Below, one piece after another: positions 14,456 to 23,572 of a stretch of DNA of 37,692 bases. The notes under the pieces are model-generated. The model ran no database searches. It had not been told where the DNA came from and saw nothing but the letters and a program-made list of their open reading frames with translations. Each line of letters opens with the position of its first letter. Within the stretch, counting starts at the first letter, position 1. The translations under genes were made by a program, and so were the position numbers. Origin of the DNA: an uncultured Pseudomonas sp. (lineage in GTDB: Bacteria; Pseudomonadota; Gammaproteobacteria; Pseudomonadales; Pseudomonadaceae); the NCBI RefSeq assembly GCF_946885955.1, contig NZ_CAMPHI010000047.1, positions 1 through 37,692 on the forward strand, given 5' to 3'.

Positions 14456-16611
14456 GGCTGACCCTCGCGCTGCAGCTCGAACAATAGCAGGGAGCGCCCG
14501 GTGACGGTGAACACGCTGCCGAAGGCAATGTGTTCCGAGCCGCGTAGCTGCGGCCGGTTGGTGTCGATCAAGCAGACCCAGCCAGTGCCCTGGGTTACTT
14601 CCGGTAAATGGAAGTTGACCACGTCGTGGTGCGCATTGACGATCAACAGCAAGGTGGCGTCGGCTCCGCTGCGGCGAATCCCGGTGGGTTGCGCGCGGCC
14701 ATCCATAAGCATGCCGAGGCAGCGCGCGTGGCCATCGCGCCACTGCTCTTCGTTCATTTCGCGGCCACAGGGCGATAGCCAGGTGACGTCCTTGACGCCC
14801 AGTTCCTCGTTGTAGACACCGACCAGAAAACGCCCGCGGCGCAGCATCGGATAGGCTTTGCGCAGGCTGATCAGGCGCCGCGTGAAGGCCAGCAGCTCAC
14901 GGCCTTCTTCGTCGAGGTTCCAGTCGATCCAACTCAGTTCGTTGTCCTGGCAGTAGACATTGTTGTTGCCTTGCTGGGTGCGGCCGAATTCGTCGCCGGC
15001 GAGCAGCATCGGCGTGCCCTGGGACAGCAGCAGGGTACTCAGCAGGTTGCGCATTTGGCGCAGGCGCAGGGTGCGGATTTCCGCGTCGTCGCTGGGCCCC
15101 TCGTGGCCGTGGTTCCAGGCCAGGTTGTTGTCGCTGCCGTCACGGTTGTCTTCGTCGTTGGCCTCGTTGTGTTTGTGGTTGTAGGACACCACATCGCGCA
15201 GGGTGAAGCCGTCGTGGGCGGTGACGAAATTCACCGAGGCATACGGCCGGCGGCCGCGCTGGTTGAACAGGTCGCCCGAGGCGGTGAGGCGGCTGGCCAG
15301 TTCGGCCAGTTGCCCCTCGTCGCCGCGCCAGAAGGCCCGCACGTTGTCCCGGAAGCGGTCGTTCCACTCCTTCCAGCCCGGAGGGAAACCGCCAACCTGA
15401 TAACCGCCTGGGCCGCAGTCCCAGGGTTCGGCGATCAACTTGAGCTTGCTCAGTACCGGGTCCTGCCGGCAGGCCACGAGAAAACCGTGACGCTCGTCGA
15501 AGCCATGCGCGTGGCGCGCGAGAATGGTCGCCAGGTCGAAACGGAAACCGTCGACACCCATTTCCTCGGCCCAGTAGCGCAGTGAGTCGGTGACCATCTG
15601 CAACACGCAAGGGTGGCTGAGGTCGAGGGTGTTGCCGGTGCCCGAGTCGTTGATATAGAGGTGTTTGTCGTCGGGCACCAGGCGGTAGTAGGAGGCGTTG
15701 TCGATACCACGCATACACAGGGTAGGGCCCAGCTCGTTGCCTTCGGCGGTATGGTTGTAGACCACGTCGAGAATCAATTCGAGGCCGGCATCGTGCAGGT
15801 GCGCGACCATTTCCTTGAACTCGTTGATGTTGCCGCTGGCGAGGTAGGGTTCATGGGGTGCGAAGAAGGCGATGCTGTTGTAGCCCCAGTAGTTCTTCAT
15901 GCCTTTTTCCAGCAGGTGCTGGTCGTCGAGAAAGCCATGAATGGGCAACAGTTCGATGCTGGACACGCCCAGCGATTTGACGTGTTGCAGCAGCTCGTTG
16001 TTCATCAGCCCGGCGAAGGTGCCGCGCAAATGTTCGGGTACCGCCGGATGGCGCATGCTGGTGCCACGCAGGTGCGCCTCGTAGATGATGGTGCTGTCCC
16101 AGGGGATGCGCGGCAGTTGCTGTCGGCCCCAGGTGAAGGCCGGGTCGATGACTTTCGATTTGGGCACGAAGGCGGCACTGTCGCGCGTATCGAAGCTCAG
16201 GTCCGCATCCGCCGACCCTATGGTGTAGCCATATAACGCCGGCGACCAGCGCAGCTGCCCGACCAGTTGCTTGGCATAGGGGTCGATCAGCAGCTTGTTG
16301 GGGTTGAAGCGGTGGCCGGCGTCCGGCTCGTAGGGGCCGTGCACGCGGTAGCCGTAGATCTGCCCCGGGTGGGCGTCGGGCAGGTAGCCGTGCCAGATCT
16401 CGTCGGTGTATTCGGGCAACTGGATGCGTTCGACTTCGGTTTTGCCCGTGCTGTCGAACAGGCAGAGTTCGACCATGGTGGCATGGGCGGAAAACAGGGC
16501 GAAATTGACCCCCAGACCATCCCAGGTCGCGCCCAGTGGAAACGGATACCCCTCGCTGATACGCGAGCGCTGTCGGATGTGCGTGGTAGGGCTTGAAGGC
16601 GCTCTGCTCAT
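14452..16611 (-). CDS. glgX: Glycogen debranching enzyme
   Basis: A 719-residue GH13 isoamylase-type enzyme that cuts alpha-1,6 branches of glycogen or limit dextrins. An N-terminal CBM48-like domain (about residues 18-125; GATWDGLGVNFALFSAHA) is followed by the catalytic barrel with DVVYNHTAEG, DGFRFDLATIL (nucleophile Asp), LIAEPWD (acid Glu) and FVTAHDGF (third Asp). A C-terminal beta domain ends FTVTGRSLLLFELQ. Length matches GlgX. The start ATG 16611 has AAGGAG 8 bases upstream. It lies 38 bp after the DUF2934 gene and overlaps the PIG-L gene by 4 nt. Linear chains it releases would feed TreY and MalQ encoded upstream. Confidence 0.95.
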   Translation of the reverse strand: MSRAPSSPTTHIRQRSRISEGYPFPLGATWDGLGVNFALFSAHATMVELCLFDSTGKTEVERIQLPEYTDEIWHGYLPDAHPGQIYGYRVHGPYEPDAGHRFNPNKLLIDPYAKQLVGQLRWSPALYGYTIGSADADLSFDTRDSAAFVPKSKVIDPAFTWGRQQLPRIPWDSTIIYEAHLRGTSMRHPAVPEHLRGTFAGLMNNELLQHVKSLGVSSIELLPIHGFLDDQHLLEKGMKNYWGYNSIAFFAPHEPYLASGNINEFKEMVAHLHDAGLELILDVVYNHTAEGNELGPTLCMRGIDNASYYRLVPDDKHLYINDSGTGNTLDLSHPCVLQMVTDSLRYWAEEMGVDGFRFDLATILARHAHGFDERHGFLVACRQDPVLSKLKLIAEPWDCGPGGYQVGGFPPGWKEWNDRFRDNVRAFWRGDEGQLAELASRLTASGDLFNQRGRRPYASVNFVTAHDGFTLRDVVSYNHKHNEANDEDNRDGSDNNLAWNHGHEGPSDDAEIRTLRLRQMRNLLSTLLLSQGTPMLLAGDEFGRTQQGNNNVYCQDNELSWIDWNLDEEGRELLAFTRRLISLRKAYPMLRRGRFLVGVYNEELGVKDVTWLSPCGREMNEEQWRDGHARCLGMLMDGRAQPTGIRRSGADATLLLIVNAHHDVVNFHLPEVTQGTGWVCLIDTNRPQLRGSEHIAFGSVFTVTGRSLLLFELQREGQP

Positions 16612-16649
16612 GCGGCGTACTCCTTATCGAGCCCCGGGGCGGGGCAAAC

Positions 16650-16937
16650 TCATGCCGAGGGTTTCGGCGGTTTTGCGTCGGCTTTGCGCGTACTCGCCCG
16701 CGGCTTCTTCAGCAGCGCCGGCTTTTCCGCCGCGGCTTTACCCTGGGTCACGGATGGCACCTCACGAGGCTTGCTGACCTTGCGCGCCGGTGGGCTGGGC
16801 GGGCGTTCGCCCTGGGCCTCCGATTCGGCCAGCTTGCACGCCATCGACCAATGCCGTGCGGCCTGGCCCTCGGGTTTGCCCTCGGCCTCCCAGATCTGAT
16901 AGGCGAAATCGCGGATGCGCTGCTCGTCGATGCTCAT
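16650..16937 (-). CDS. DUF2934 small protein with basic disordered tail
   Basis: A 95-residue protein. Residues 1-38 (DEQRIRDFAYQIWEAEGKPE, then HWSMACKLAE) match the short helical DUF2934 motif common in Pseudomonas and other Proteobacteria. Residues 40-95 are Lys/Pro/Ala rich with no predicted fold (KKPRASTRKADAKPPKPSA). The function is unknown; DUF2934 genes are often found inside trehalose/glycogen clusters, as here. The start ATG 16937 overlaps the treY stop as ATGA. A much longer upstream frame lies within treY and is discarded. A regulatory or glucan-binding role would be a guess. Confidence 0.85.
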   Translation of the reverse strand: MSIDEQRIRDFAYQIWEAEGKPEGQAARHWSMACKLAESEAQGERPPSPPARKVSKPREVPSVTQGKAAAEKPALLKKPRASTRKADAKPPKPSA

Positions 16938-19741
16938 TGAGGTGACTCCTGGTGTGGGCTGGCGGCAAAAATGAGGTTTACGGGGAAATCCGCTAATACC
17001 TCGCTGAGTAAGATATGGCCCTCGACGGAGGTGACATGGGTGCTGGAGAAGTAACCCTTGAGGCGGCCGTCGAGCGGGATGGGCAACACCACGCGGGTAT
17101 CGCCCCAGCGTTCCGGTGGTATGTGGGGGGCGGGATGATTGCCGAGCAAGGCGACGGTCAGGCGCGGCACGATGACGATCAGGTACTCGCCGCGAAAATG
17201 CCTGGCGAATGCCAGCACCCGCTCCGCATGTTCGCCGTTGACCGCAAGCGGCAGGTAATCGCCGAAGCGCACCAATGCCGAGTGCTCGGCGCGCAACGCC
17301 AGCACGCGGCTGATCAGGTGCTGCTTGATGCGGCCGTCGCTCCATTGGCGGATCAACTCGCTGTGCGCACGTGGCTGAGCGAGGGCGTTGATCCGTGTGG
17401 AGTAATCGACCTCGTTGCGGTTGTCCGGGTCCACCAGGCTCAAATCCCAGAACTCGGTGCCCTGGTAAAGGTCCGGAACCCCGGGGGTGGTCATCCGCAG
17501 CAGGCATTGGCCAAGGCTGTTGAGCGCCCCGGCCGGGGCGATCAGATGAGCCGCCGCGGCGATCTCGCCGCGCAGCTTGCGGCCCTCGGCGGAGCTGAGC
17601 AGCTGCTGGGCAAACACCTGGCAAGCGCTTTCATAAGCCGTATCGGGCTGGCTCCAGTTGCTGCGTAGCTTGGCTTCGCGTAGGGCCTTGCATTGCCATT
17701 GGTTGATGCGGCGCAGGTAGTGGTTCAGCCCCTGCTGATCGTCCAGGCCGAGGGTCGGCGGCCAGCTGCCGATCAGGGTCTGGTAGAGAATCAGTTCGTC
17801 GCCGCTGGACGGTGCAGATGTGCCGTCGAGGTCGCTGCGAAAATCCTTGGCCAACTCGCGCCATTGCTCGATCAGTTGGCCGAACCAGTCCGCCCGCTCG
17901 CTTATCACCGCGAGCCGCGCGCGCACGTCCTCGCCGCGCTTGTGGTCATGGGTGGCGGTGGTCAGCAGGTTATTCGGGAAGCGTGCGAAACGCTCGCTGC
18001 AGCAGCGGTGAAACGCCACCGGCGAGATGCTGAAGTAACCGGGATCGAAACCCACATCGCTACGCGACAGGAGTATCGCGGAGCGATAGAAGGCGGTGTC
18101 TTCGATGGACTTGGCGGCTGTGGGCGAGGTCAATTGCTGGAACCGCGCCAGGGTTTTCTGACGCAAGCGGCGGTAGGGGCCCGGCGGCAATTCATGCAGG
18201 GGTTGGCCGCCGAGCCAGTGGTCGAGCTGTTCGAGGATCGGCCACTCGGCTTCCGACAAGCTGGTGCGGGCACCGCTCATTGCCTGGTTGAAGTAGCGCC
18301 GGTCATCTTCGGAGCGCCCGCAGGCTCCGGCGTAGGTGCGATATACCGGGAAATGCGCGACCAACTCGAACAGTGCACGGCGAATCCCGCCCAGGGTCAG
18401 GTCGCGGGTGGCGATGTCGTCGCGCGCAATCTGCAGCAGATCCTGGGCAACGGTTTCGAGGTCGCCGGCCAGGCTGCTGCCCAGGATCTGCTGACGGGCT
18501 TCGTAGACCTCGTCGTGAAAGCTCGCCGAACGCCCGCTGATGTCGCTCCAGAGTGCGCACAACTGCAGCTCGCCGAGGGGATCGTGCTGCAGCAGCGAGA
18601 CCTGGTTCATGAACTCGTAACCGGTGCTGCCATCGACGTTCCAATCGACAGGCAACTGTTCCTCCTCGCCAAGAATCTTCTCGACGAAGATGAAAAAGTG
18701 CTCGCCCGACAGAATCTCAGGACGTTTGTCGAGCAGGCCATCGACCCGCCTGCGCAGTTTGCGGCAATAGGCCCGCGGGTTGGCCAGGCCATCGATGTGG
18801 TCGATACGCAGGCCGTCGATCAGCCCGCGTTCGATCAGGTCGAATATTTTTGCATGGGTGGCCTCGAATACCTCGGTACGCTCCACGCGTAACCCACCCA
18901 GCTCGGTGATGTCGAAAAAACGCCGCCAGTTGATGTCATCGGCAGCGGTGCGCCAACTGGCCAGACGATAGTGCTGGCGTTCGAGCAGCCGGTGCAGGTT
19001 GTCCAGGCCGGTCTGGCTGACCGGCCGGAATAGCGTCAGGGCCAGGAAGATCGCCTCGGAAGCCTGCGCGCCCTGGCTCAGTTGGCTGAGCCTCTGGCGC
19101 AGCGCCTCGGCCTGTTGGCGAGCGCCCGGCGCCTGTTGCAGGGCGGCGAACTGCTGGCCAAGGGTTTTCAGCTCGGCGAATTCGCAACACCCGAGAATCT
19201 CCCCGTAGCTGCTGGGCGTCAGCGGGAAGCGATGTTCGTAGTGCTTGGCGAAGAACTGGCCGCTGTGCTTATCGAAGTGCAGTTCGATTTCTCCGCTGGC
19301 CAGGCAGTCGCCATAGTCGCTGCGCAGAAATGGCACCAGTAACTGGCCGTGGAGCAGCGGATCGGGCGACTGCCAATCGATATCGAAGAAGTTCGCATAA
19401 GGGCTCTGCATGCCCCATTCCAGTACATCGAGCCACCAGGGGTTGGCATCGCCGCCCACTGCCATGTGATTGGAGACGATGTCGAGGATCAGGCGCATGT
19501 TGCGCTTTCTCAGGGCCTCGACCAACCGCTCCAGCGCCGCCTCACCGCCCAACTCCGGGTTGATGCTGGTGGGGTCGACCACATCGTAGCCATGCATAGA
19601 GCCGGTGCGCGCGCTGAGCAACGGCGAGGCATACAGATGGGTGATGCCCATGCGCGAGAAGTAGTCCACCAGGGGCACCGCGTCATCCAGGGTGAAACCA
19701 CGATGGAACTGCAGACGAGCGGTGGCGAGAAGCTCAGTCAT
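16934..19741 (-). CDS. treY: Maltooligosyltrehalose synthase
   Basis: A 935-residue GH13 enzyme that turns the reducing-end glucose of maltodextrins into a trehalosyl end, the first step of the TreY-TreZ pathway. The opening RLQFHRGFTLDDAVPLVDYF and ASPLLSARTGSMHGYDVVDP are diagnostic. Catalytic regions are LILDIVSNHMAV, GLRIDHIDGLANP (nucleophile Asp), IFVEKILGEEE (acid Glu) and TATHDHKRGED. The C-terminus has GVPDLYQGTEFWDLSLVDPD. The start ATG 19741 is chosen because MTELLATARLQF begins the family domain; the longer frame to 19999 runs antiparallel in function to malQ coding. It overlaps malQ by 8 nt and the DUF2934 gene by 4 nt. Confidence 0.95.
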   Translation of the reverse strand: MTELLATARLQFHRGFTLDDAVPLVDYFSRMGITHLYASPLLSARTGSMHGYDVVDPTSINPELGGEAALERLVEALRKRNMRLILDIVSNHMAVGGDANPWWLDVLEWGMQSPYANFFDIDWQSPDPLLHGQLLVPFLRSDYGDCLASGEIELHFDKHSGQFFAKHYEHRFPLTPSSYGEILGCCEFAELKTLGQQFAALQQAPGARQQAEALRQRLSQLSQGAQASEAIFLALTLFRPVSQTGLDNLHRLLERQHYRLASWRTAADDINWRRFFDITELGGLRVERTEVFEATHAKIFDLIERGLIDGLRIDHIDGLANPRAYCRKLRRRVDGLLDKRPEILSGEHFFIFVEKILGEEEQLPVDWNVDGSTGYEFMNQVSLLQHDPLGELQLCALWSDISGRSASFHDEVYEARQQILGSSLAGDLETVAQDLLQIARDDIATRDLTLGGIRRALFELVAHFPVYRTYAGACGRSEDDRRYFNQAMSGARTSLSEAEWPILEQLDHWLGGQPLHELPPGPYRRLRQKTLARFQQLTSPTAAKSIEDTAFYRSAILLSRSDVGFDPGYFSISPVAFHRCCSERFARFPNNLLTTATHDHKRGEDVRARLAVISERADWFGQLIEQWRELAKDFRSDLDGTSAPSSGDELILYQTLIGSWPPTLGLDDQQGLNHYLRRINQWQCKALREAKLRSNWSQPDTAYESACQVFAQQLLSSAEGRKLRGEIAAAAHLIAPAGALNSLGQCLLRMTTPGVPDLYQGTEFWDLSLVDPDNRNEVDYSTRINALAQPRAHSELIRQWSDGRIKQHLISRVLALRAEHSALVRFGDYLPLAVNGEHAERVLAFARHFRGEYLIVIVPRLTVALLGNHPAPHIPPERWGDTRVVLPIPLDGRLKGYFSSTHVTSVEGHILLSEVLADFPVNLIFAASPHQESPQ

Positions 19742-21806
19742 GCTGTTGCTCCTCGCGGCATTGCAGCGTTTCACGCAGGCGTTTGAGCCGCTCGCTGGTC
19801 GTCGGCGTGAGGAGCATTTCCTGCACCGGGACAGTCCAGCGCCGGCGCCAGTTAGGGTGCTCGTCGCCGGGGCCGGGGAGGTTTGGCTGCTCCAGTTCGC
19901 CGAGGGCATCTTCCAGCGGCAACAGCACCAAAGGCGCCGGGGTGCTGGCGATATAGCCGACGCAGGCATCGATCTGTCGCTGCACGCGGCTTTCGCCATC
20001 GGGCAATTGGCCGTTGAGGTGCAGCGCCTGGAACAGGGCGGTTTTATCGCGCTCGCGCTGATGCTGATCGATCAGGCTTTGCTCGATACTCTCGTGGCCT
20101 GCGGCCTGACGCCATTCGATGTCGCGGCCGGTCAGCCAGCCGTGCATGGTCGGCAGGTCGTGCGTGGTGGTGGTCGCCAAGGCATCGTCGGGCCACGCCG
20201 CCGGGGGGATAAAACGCTCGTCGCGCTGTTCGAACTGCAGTACCCGCATGCCGAGGATCTGCCGTTGCGCCAGGGCCTTATGCAGGCCTTCGGGCACCGT
20301 GCCGAGGTCTTCGCCGATGATCAGCGCCTGTTTGCGCCAGGACTCCAGGCAAATCAGGCGCAGCAGTTCGGTGAACGGATAGTTGAGATAGGCACCGTCG
20401 CGCGATGAACTGCCTTCGGGGAACACCCAGAGCCGCTGCAAGCCCATGATGTGATCGATACGCAGGCCGCCGGCATGTGCGAGATTGGCCTGCAGCATTT
20501 CGATAAAGGCACGGTAACCCTGGCGTTTGAGGCCTTGCGGGGACAATGCCGAAAGCCCCCAGTCCTGCCCGGAGCGGTTGAGGATATCTGGTGGCGCGCC
20601 GACCTTGACGGTGTGCAGAAACTCCTCCTGACGCGCCCAACTCTGGCTGCCGGCACCATCCGCGCCGACCGCCAGGTCGGCAATCAGGCCGATTCGCATG
20701 CCCGCCGCGCAGGCCGTGTTGTGGGCACGGGCCAGGCAACGGCTGATCAGCCATTGGCCGAACAGATGAAAGTCGACCTCGTCGCGCTGGAGTCCGGCGA
20801 ATTGCTGCACAGCCGGGTTCTCCGGGGCGCGGTACTGCTCCGGCCACTGCCGCCAATCGCCGCAAAGACCGCTGTTGAGCATGTGCGTTTGCAGCGCTTC
20901 GAAGCGGCAATGTTGCTGCAGCGCCTCGCCGCTCTCCTGAACGAAGCGCTGGAAGTCCTCGCGCAGCGATGCGGCGCAATCGTCGAATTGCGCATACAGC
21001 GTGCGCAACAGCTTTTGCCGTGCGCGTGCCACCGCCGGCCAATCGATCAGCGGCAATGCCTCGAGCCGCGCCCATTCGCTTTGCAGGCCGCTGGCCTGGA
21101 GTGCCGCGTTCACGGCCTGTTCGCCGAGAATCGCCGCGGGGGCGGCATACAGCGCATTGAACAGCAGGCGACTGGACGGCGAGTAGGGACTGTAGATCTG
21201 CGGGTTGGCGCTGAACATCGAGTGGGTCGGGCTGATGGCCAGGGCGTCGGCGCCTTGCTCCGCGGCGCTGCGCACGAGCATCTCCAGCGCCTGGGTATCG
21301 CCCAGGCCGCCATCGCCTGTGCGGCGCAACGAATAGAGCTGCGCGGTAAGCCCCCAGGCGCATGGTCGGCCGGTGATCTCGGCAACGCTGGGGCAGGTCG
21401 GCGGCGCGACCGCCAGGGTCAACTGCTGAGCGCCGACAAGCAGTTTGTGGTAACCGCAACGATCGATCGGGGGCAGGCGGGCGGCGTGATCGAGACGCCC
21501 GTCGATGCGTTCGTCGCCTTCGTAGATCAGCAGGAACGGCGTGTTGGCCTGAAAGTGCGCGCTCAGATCCAGCGCTTGCCGATGCTCCAGCGTCAACAGC
21601 GGTGGCAGGGGCGCATTGCGTTGCGTCTCTTCGAGCTGTGCCAGGCTGTCGGCCACCAGCCGGTCGTTGGCGGCCGGATGACCGAGGGCTTCGAGCAGGG
21701 CGCGCAGCGCGGGCTCGGCGACCCGCTGGGCACGACCATCGGCGTCGGTCCAGTCGACGTTGAGGCCCGCGGCCTGGGCCAAACGGGCCAATATTCGCTC
21801 ACTCAC
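19734..21806 (-). CDS. malQ: 4-alpha-glucanotransferase (amylomaltase)
   Basis: A 690-residue GH77 enzyme that shuffles glucan segments between maltodextrins, lengthening short chains so that TreY can use them. A roughly 150-residue N-terminal extension precedes the barrel, as usual in proteobacterial MalQ. The core carries LYSLRRTGDGGLGD, LRIDHIMGLQRLWV (nucleophile Asp), IIGEDLGTVP (acid Glu) and TTTTHDLPTMHGW. The start is GTG 21806, overlapping the treZ stop as GTGA. The end overlaps treY by 8 nt. The tight overlaps suggest translational coupling. Confidence 0.95.
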   Translation of the reverse strand: MSERILARLAQAAGLNVDWTDADGRAQRVAEPALRALLEALGHPAANDRLVADSLAQLEETQRNAPLPPLLTLEHRQALDLSAHFQANTPFLLIYEGDERIDGRLDHAARLPPIDRCGYHKLLVGAQQLTLAVAPPTCPSVAEITGRPCAWGLTAQLYSLRRTGDGGLGDTQALEMLVRSAAEQGADALAISPTHSMFSANPQIYSPYSPSSRLLFNALYAAPAAILGEQAVNAALQASGLQSEWARLEALPLIDWPAVARARQKLLRTLYAQFDDCAASLREDFQRFVQESGEALQQHCRFEALQTHMLNSGLCGDWRQWPEQYRAPENPAVQQFAGLQRDEVDFHLFGQWLISRCLARAHNTACAAGMRIGLIADLAVGADGAGSQSWARQEEFLHTVKVGAPPDILNRSGQDWGLSALSPQGLKRQGYRAFIEMLQANLAHAGGLRIDHIMGLQRLWVFPEGSSSRDGAYLNYPFTELLRLICLESWRKQALIIGEDLGTVPEGLHKALAQRQILGMRVLQFEQRDERFIPPAAWPDDALATTTTHDLPTMHGWLTGRDIEWRQAAGHESIEQSLIDQHQRERDKTALFQALHLNGQLPDGESRVQRQIDACVGYIASTPAPLVLLPLEDALGELEQPNLPGPGDEHPNWRRRWTVPVQEMLLTPTTSERLKRLRETLQCREEQQHD

Positions 21807-23572
21807 GGTTGACTCTCCAGGCTCACGACAATACTGCGCGCGGCGAGATTGCCCTGGCGGTAGGTGTCTGGGTCCAGGCCTCGGCTGAACAGCAACCTGG
21901 CCTCGGGACTGATCGCTTCGCCCTGGACCGGCACCTGGCTGAGGTTCAGATCGATGCGCAGCAGGCTGTTGTCGTCCAGGCGCCAGACGGCCGCCAGCGC
22001 GCCTTCGGCGAACAGACTCACACGTTCGCTATGCACATCGGACAGGTGTGGCGTCAGGTGTTGGCGGCGTAGTTCGATCAGTTCCCGGTAATAGTCGCGC
22101 CAGGCTTGCTGGGCGGGCTGCAGCTCAGGGTTGAGGGCGACCTGGGAGGCGCTGAAGCTGCTCAGCGCGTTGGGATCGGGGATTTCCTCGCGGCGCTGCG
22201 GGTCGGCGAATTCGCGGAAATCGCGGAACTCGTTGCGGCGCCCCTCGCGCACGGCGCTGGCCAATGGCTCGCGGTAGTCGGTGAAATACAAAAAGGGTTG
22301 CTTGGCGCCCCAGTCCTCGCCCATGAACAGCAGCGGCACCATGGGGCACAGCAGCAGCAAGGCGATCGCTGTCTTCAGCGTGTCTTCGTCGACCAGTTCG
22401 ATCAGGCGCTCGCCGAAGGCGCGATTGCCGACCTGGTCGTGGTTCTGCAGAAACAACACGAAGGCGGTGGAGGGCAGGTGCGTGCTGAGCTGTCCGCGTG
22501 GTTCGCCGCGCCGGTCGATCTGGCCCTGGAAGACGAAGCCTTCCGCGAGGCAGCGCAACAGCTTCTGCGTCGGGGCCTGGGCAAAGTCCGCGTAATAGCC
22601 TTGGCGCTCGCCGGTGAGCAGCACATGCAGGACGTTGTGGCCGTCGTCGTTCCATTGCGCGACGAAGCCTTGGTCCAGCAGGTTTGCGCTGTTGTCTTCG
22701 TTTTCCAGAATCAGGTGCACGTGGCGGTTGATGCTGACAGCGGCGTGTACGCGGTCGGCCAGTTCGAGCAGAAAATCCTGCTCGCTGATCGCGTGTACGG
22801 CATCCAGGCGCAGGCCGTCGATGCGGTAGTCGAGTACCCACATCAGCGCGTTTTCGATAAAGAAATCCCGCACCGGTTGGCGCCTAAAGTCGATTGCCGG
22901 CCCCCATGGGGTGTGCACATCCTCGCGGAAGAACCCGGACGCATATTCACCCAGGTAATTGCCCTCGGGGCCGAAGTGGTTGTAGACCACATCGACGAAC
23001 ACCATCAGACCGAGCGAGTGAGCCTTGTCGATCAGCTGTTTCAGTTCGTCGGGAGTGCCGTAGGCGCTGGACGGGGCGAAGGGCAGCACGCCGTCGTAGC
23101 CCCAATTGCGTCGCCCGGGGAATTCGCCCAGAGGCATCAGTTCGATCGCGCTGATGCCGAGCTCGACCAGCCTCGGCAAAAAGGCTTCGACGGCTGCGAA
23201 ACCGCCGAACAGCCCCACATGCAATTCGTAGATCACCGCCTCATGCCAGGGGCGACCTCGCCAGTGCGGTACCCGCCAGCGATATGCCTGCTGGTCGGTC
23301 ACCCGGCTGGGGCCCAGCACCCCCTCGATCTGCGCGCGTGATGCCGGGTCCGGGACCAGCAGGTGTTGATCGATAAGGAATCGGTAGCGGGTTCCCGGCG
23401 GACAATCGATATGCACGCTAAACCAGCCGTCATCCTCGGCCAGCAGAGGCTGGGGCAGCCCGTCGCTGAGCACCACGGCGACCTGTTCGGCATCCGGCGC
23501 CCACAGGGCAAAACGGGTGCTGCGGTCTGGTTCCAGACGGGCGCCGTGCTTGAACTCTACAGGGGGGATCAA
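21803..23572 (-). CDS. treZ: Maltooligosyltrehalose trehalohydrolase
   Basis: A 589-residue GH13 enzyme that releases trehalose from maltooligosyltrehalose made by TreY. An N-terminal CBM48-like domain (FALWAPDAEQVAVVL) is followed by the barrel: WHEAVIYELHVG, VVYNHFGPEGNYLGEY, DGLRLDAVHAI (nucleophile Asp), LILENED (acid Glu) and FLQNHDQVGNRAFG, all typical of TreZ. The first possible start is TTG 23572, overlapping the glgA stop as TTGA, with a purine-rich AGGGGG about 8 bases upstream. No ATG occurs in the first part, so TTG is accepted with moderate certainty. It is the second gene of the run. Confidence 0.94.
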   Translation of the reverse strand: MIPPVEFKHGARLEPDRSTRFALWAPDAEQVAVVLSDGLPQPLLAEDDGWFSVHIDCPPGTRYRFLIDQHLLVPDPASRAQIEGVLGPSRVTDQQAYRWRVPHWRGRPWHEAVIYELHVGLFGGFAAVEAFLPRLVELGISAIELMPLGEFPGRRNWGYDGVLPFAPSSAYGTPDELKQLIDKAHSLGLMVFVDVVYNHFGPEGNYLGEYASGFFREDVHTPWGPAIDFRRQPVRDFFIENALMWVLDYRIDGLRLDAVHAISEQDFLLELADRVHAAVSINRHVHLILENEDNSANLLDQGFVAQWNDDGHNVLHVLLTGERQGYYADFAQAPTQKLLRCLAEGFVFQGQIDRRGEPRGQLSTHLPSTAFVLFLQNHDQVGNRAFGERLIELVDEDTLKTAIALLLLCPMVPLLFMGEDWGAKQPFLYFTDYREPLASAVREGRRNEFRDFREFADPQRREEIPDPNALSSFSASQVALNPELQPAQQAWRDYYRELIELRRQHLTPHLSDVHSERVSLFAEGALAAVWRLDDNSLLRIDLNLSQVPVQGEAISPEARLLFSRGLDPDTYRQGNLAARSIVVSLESQP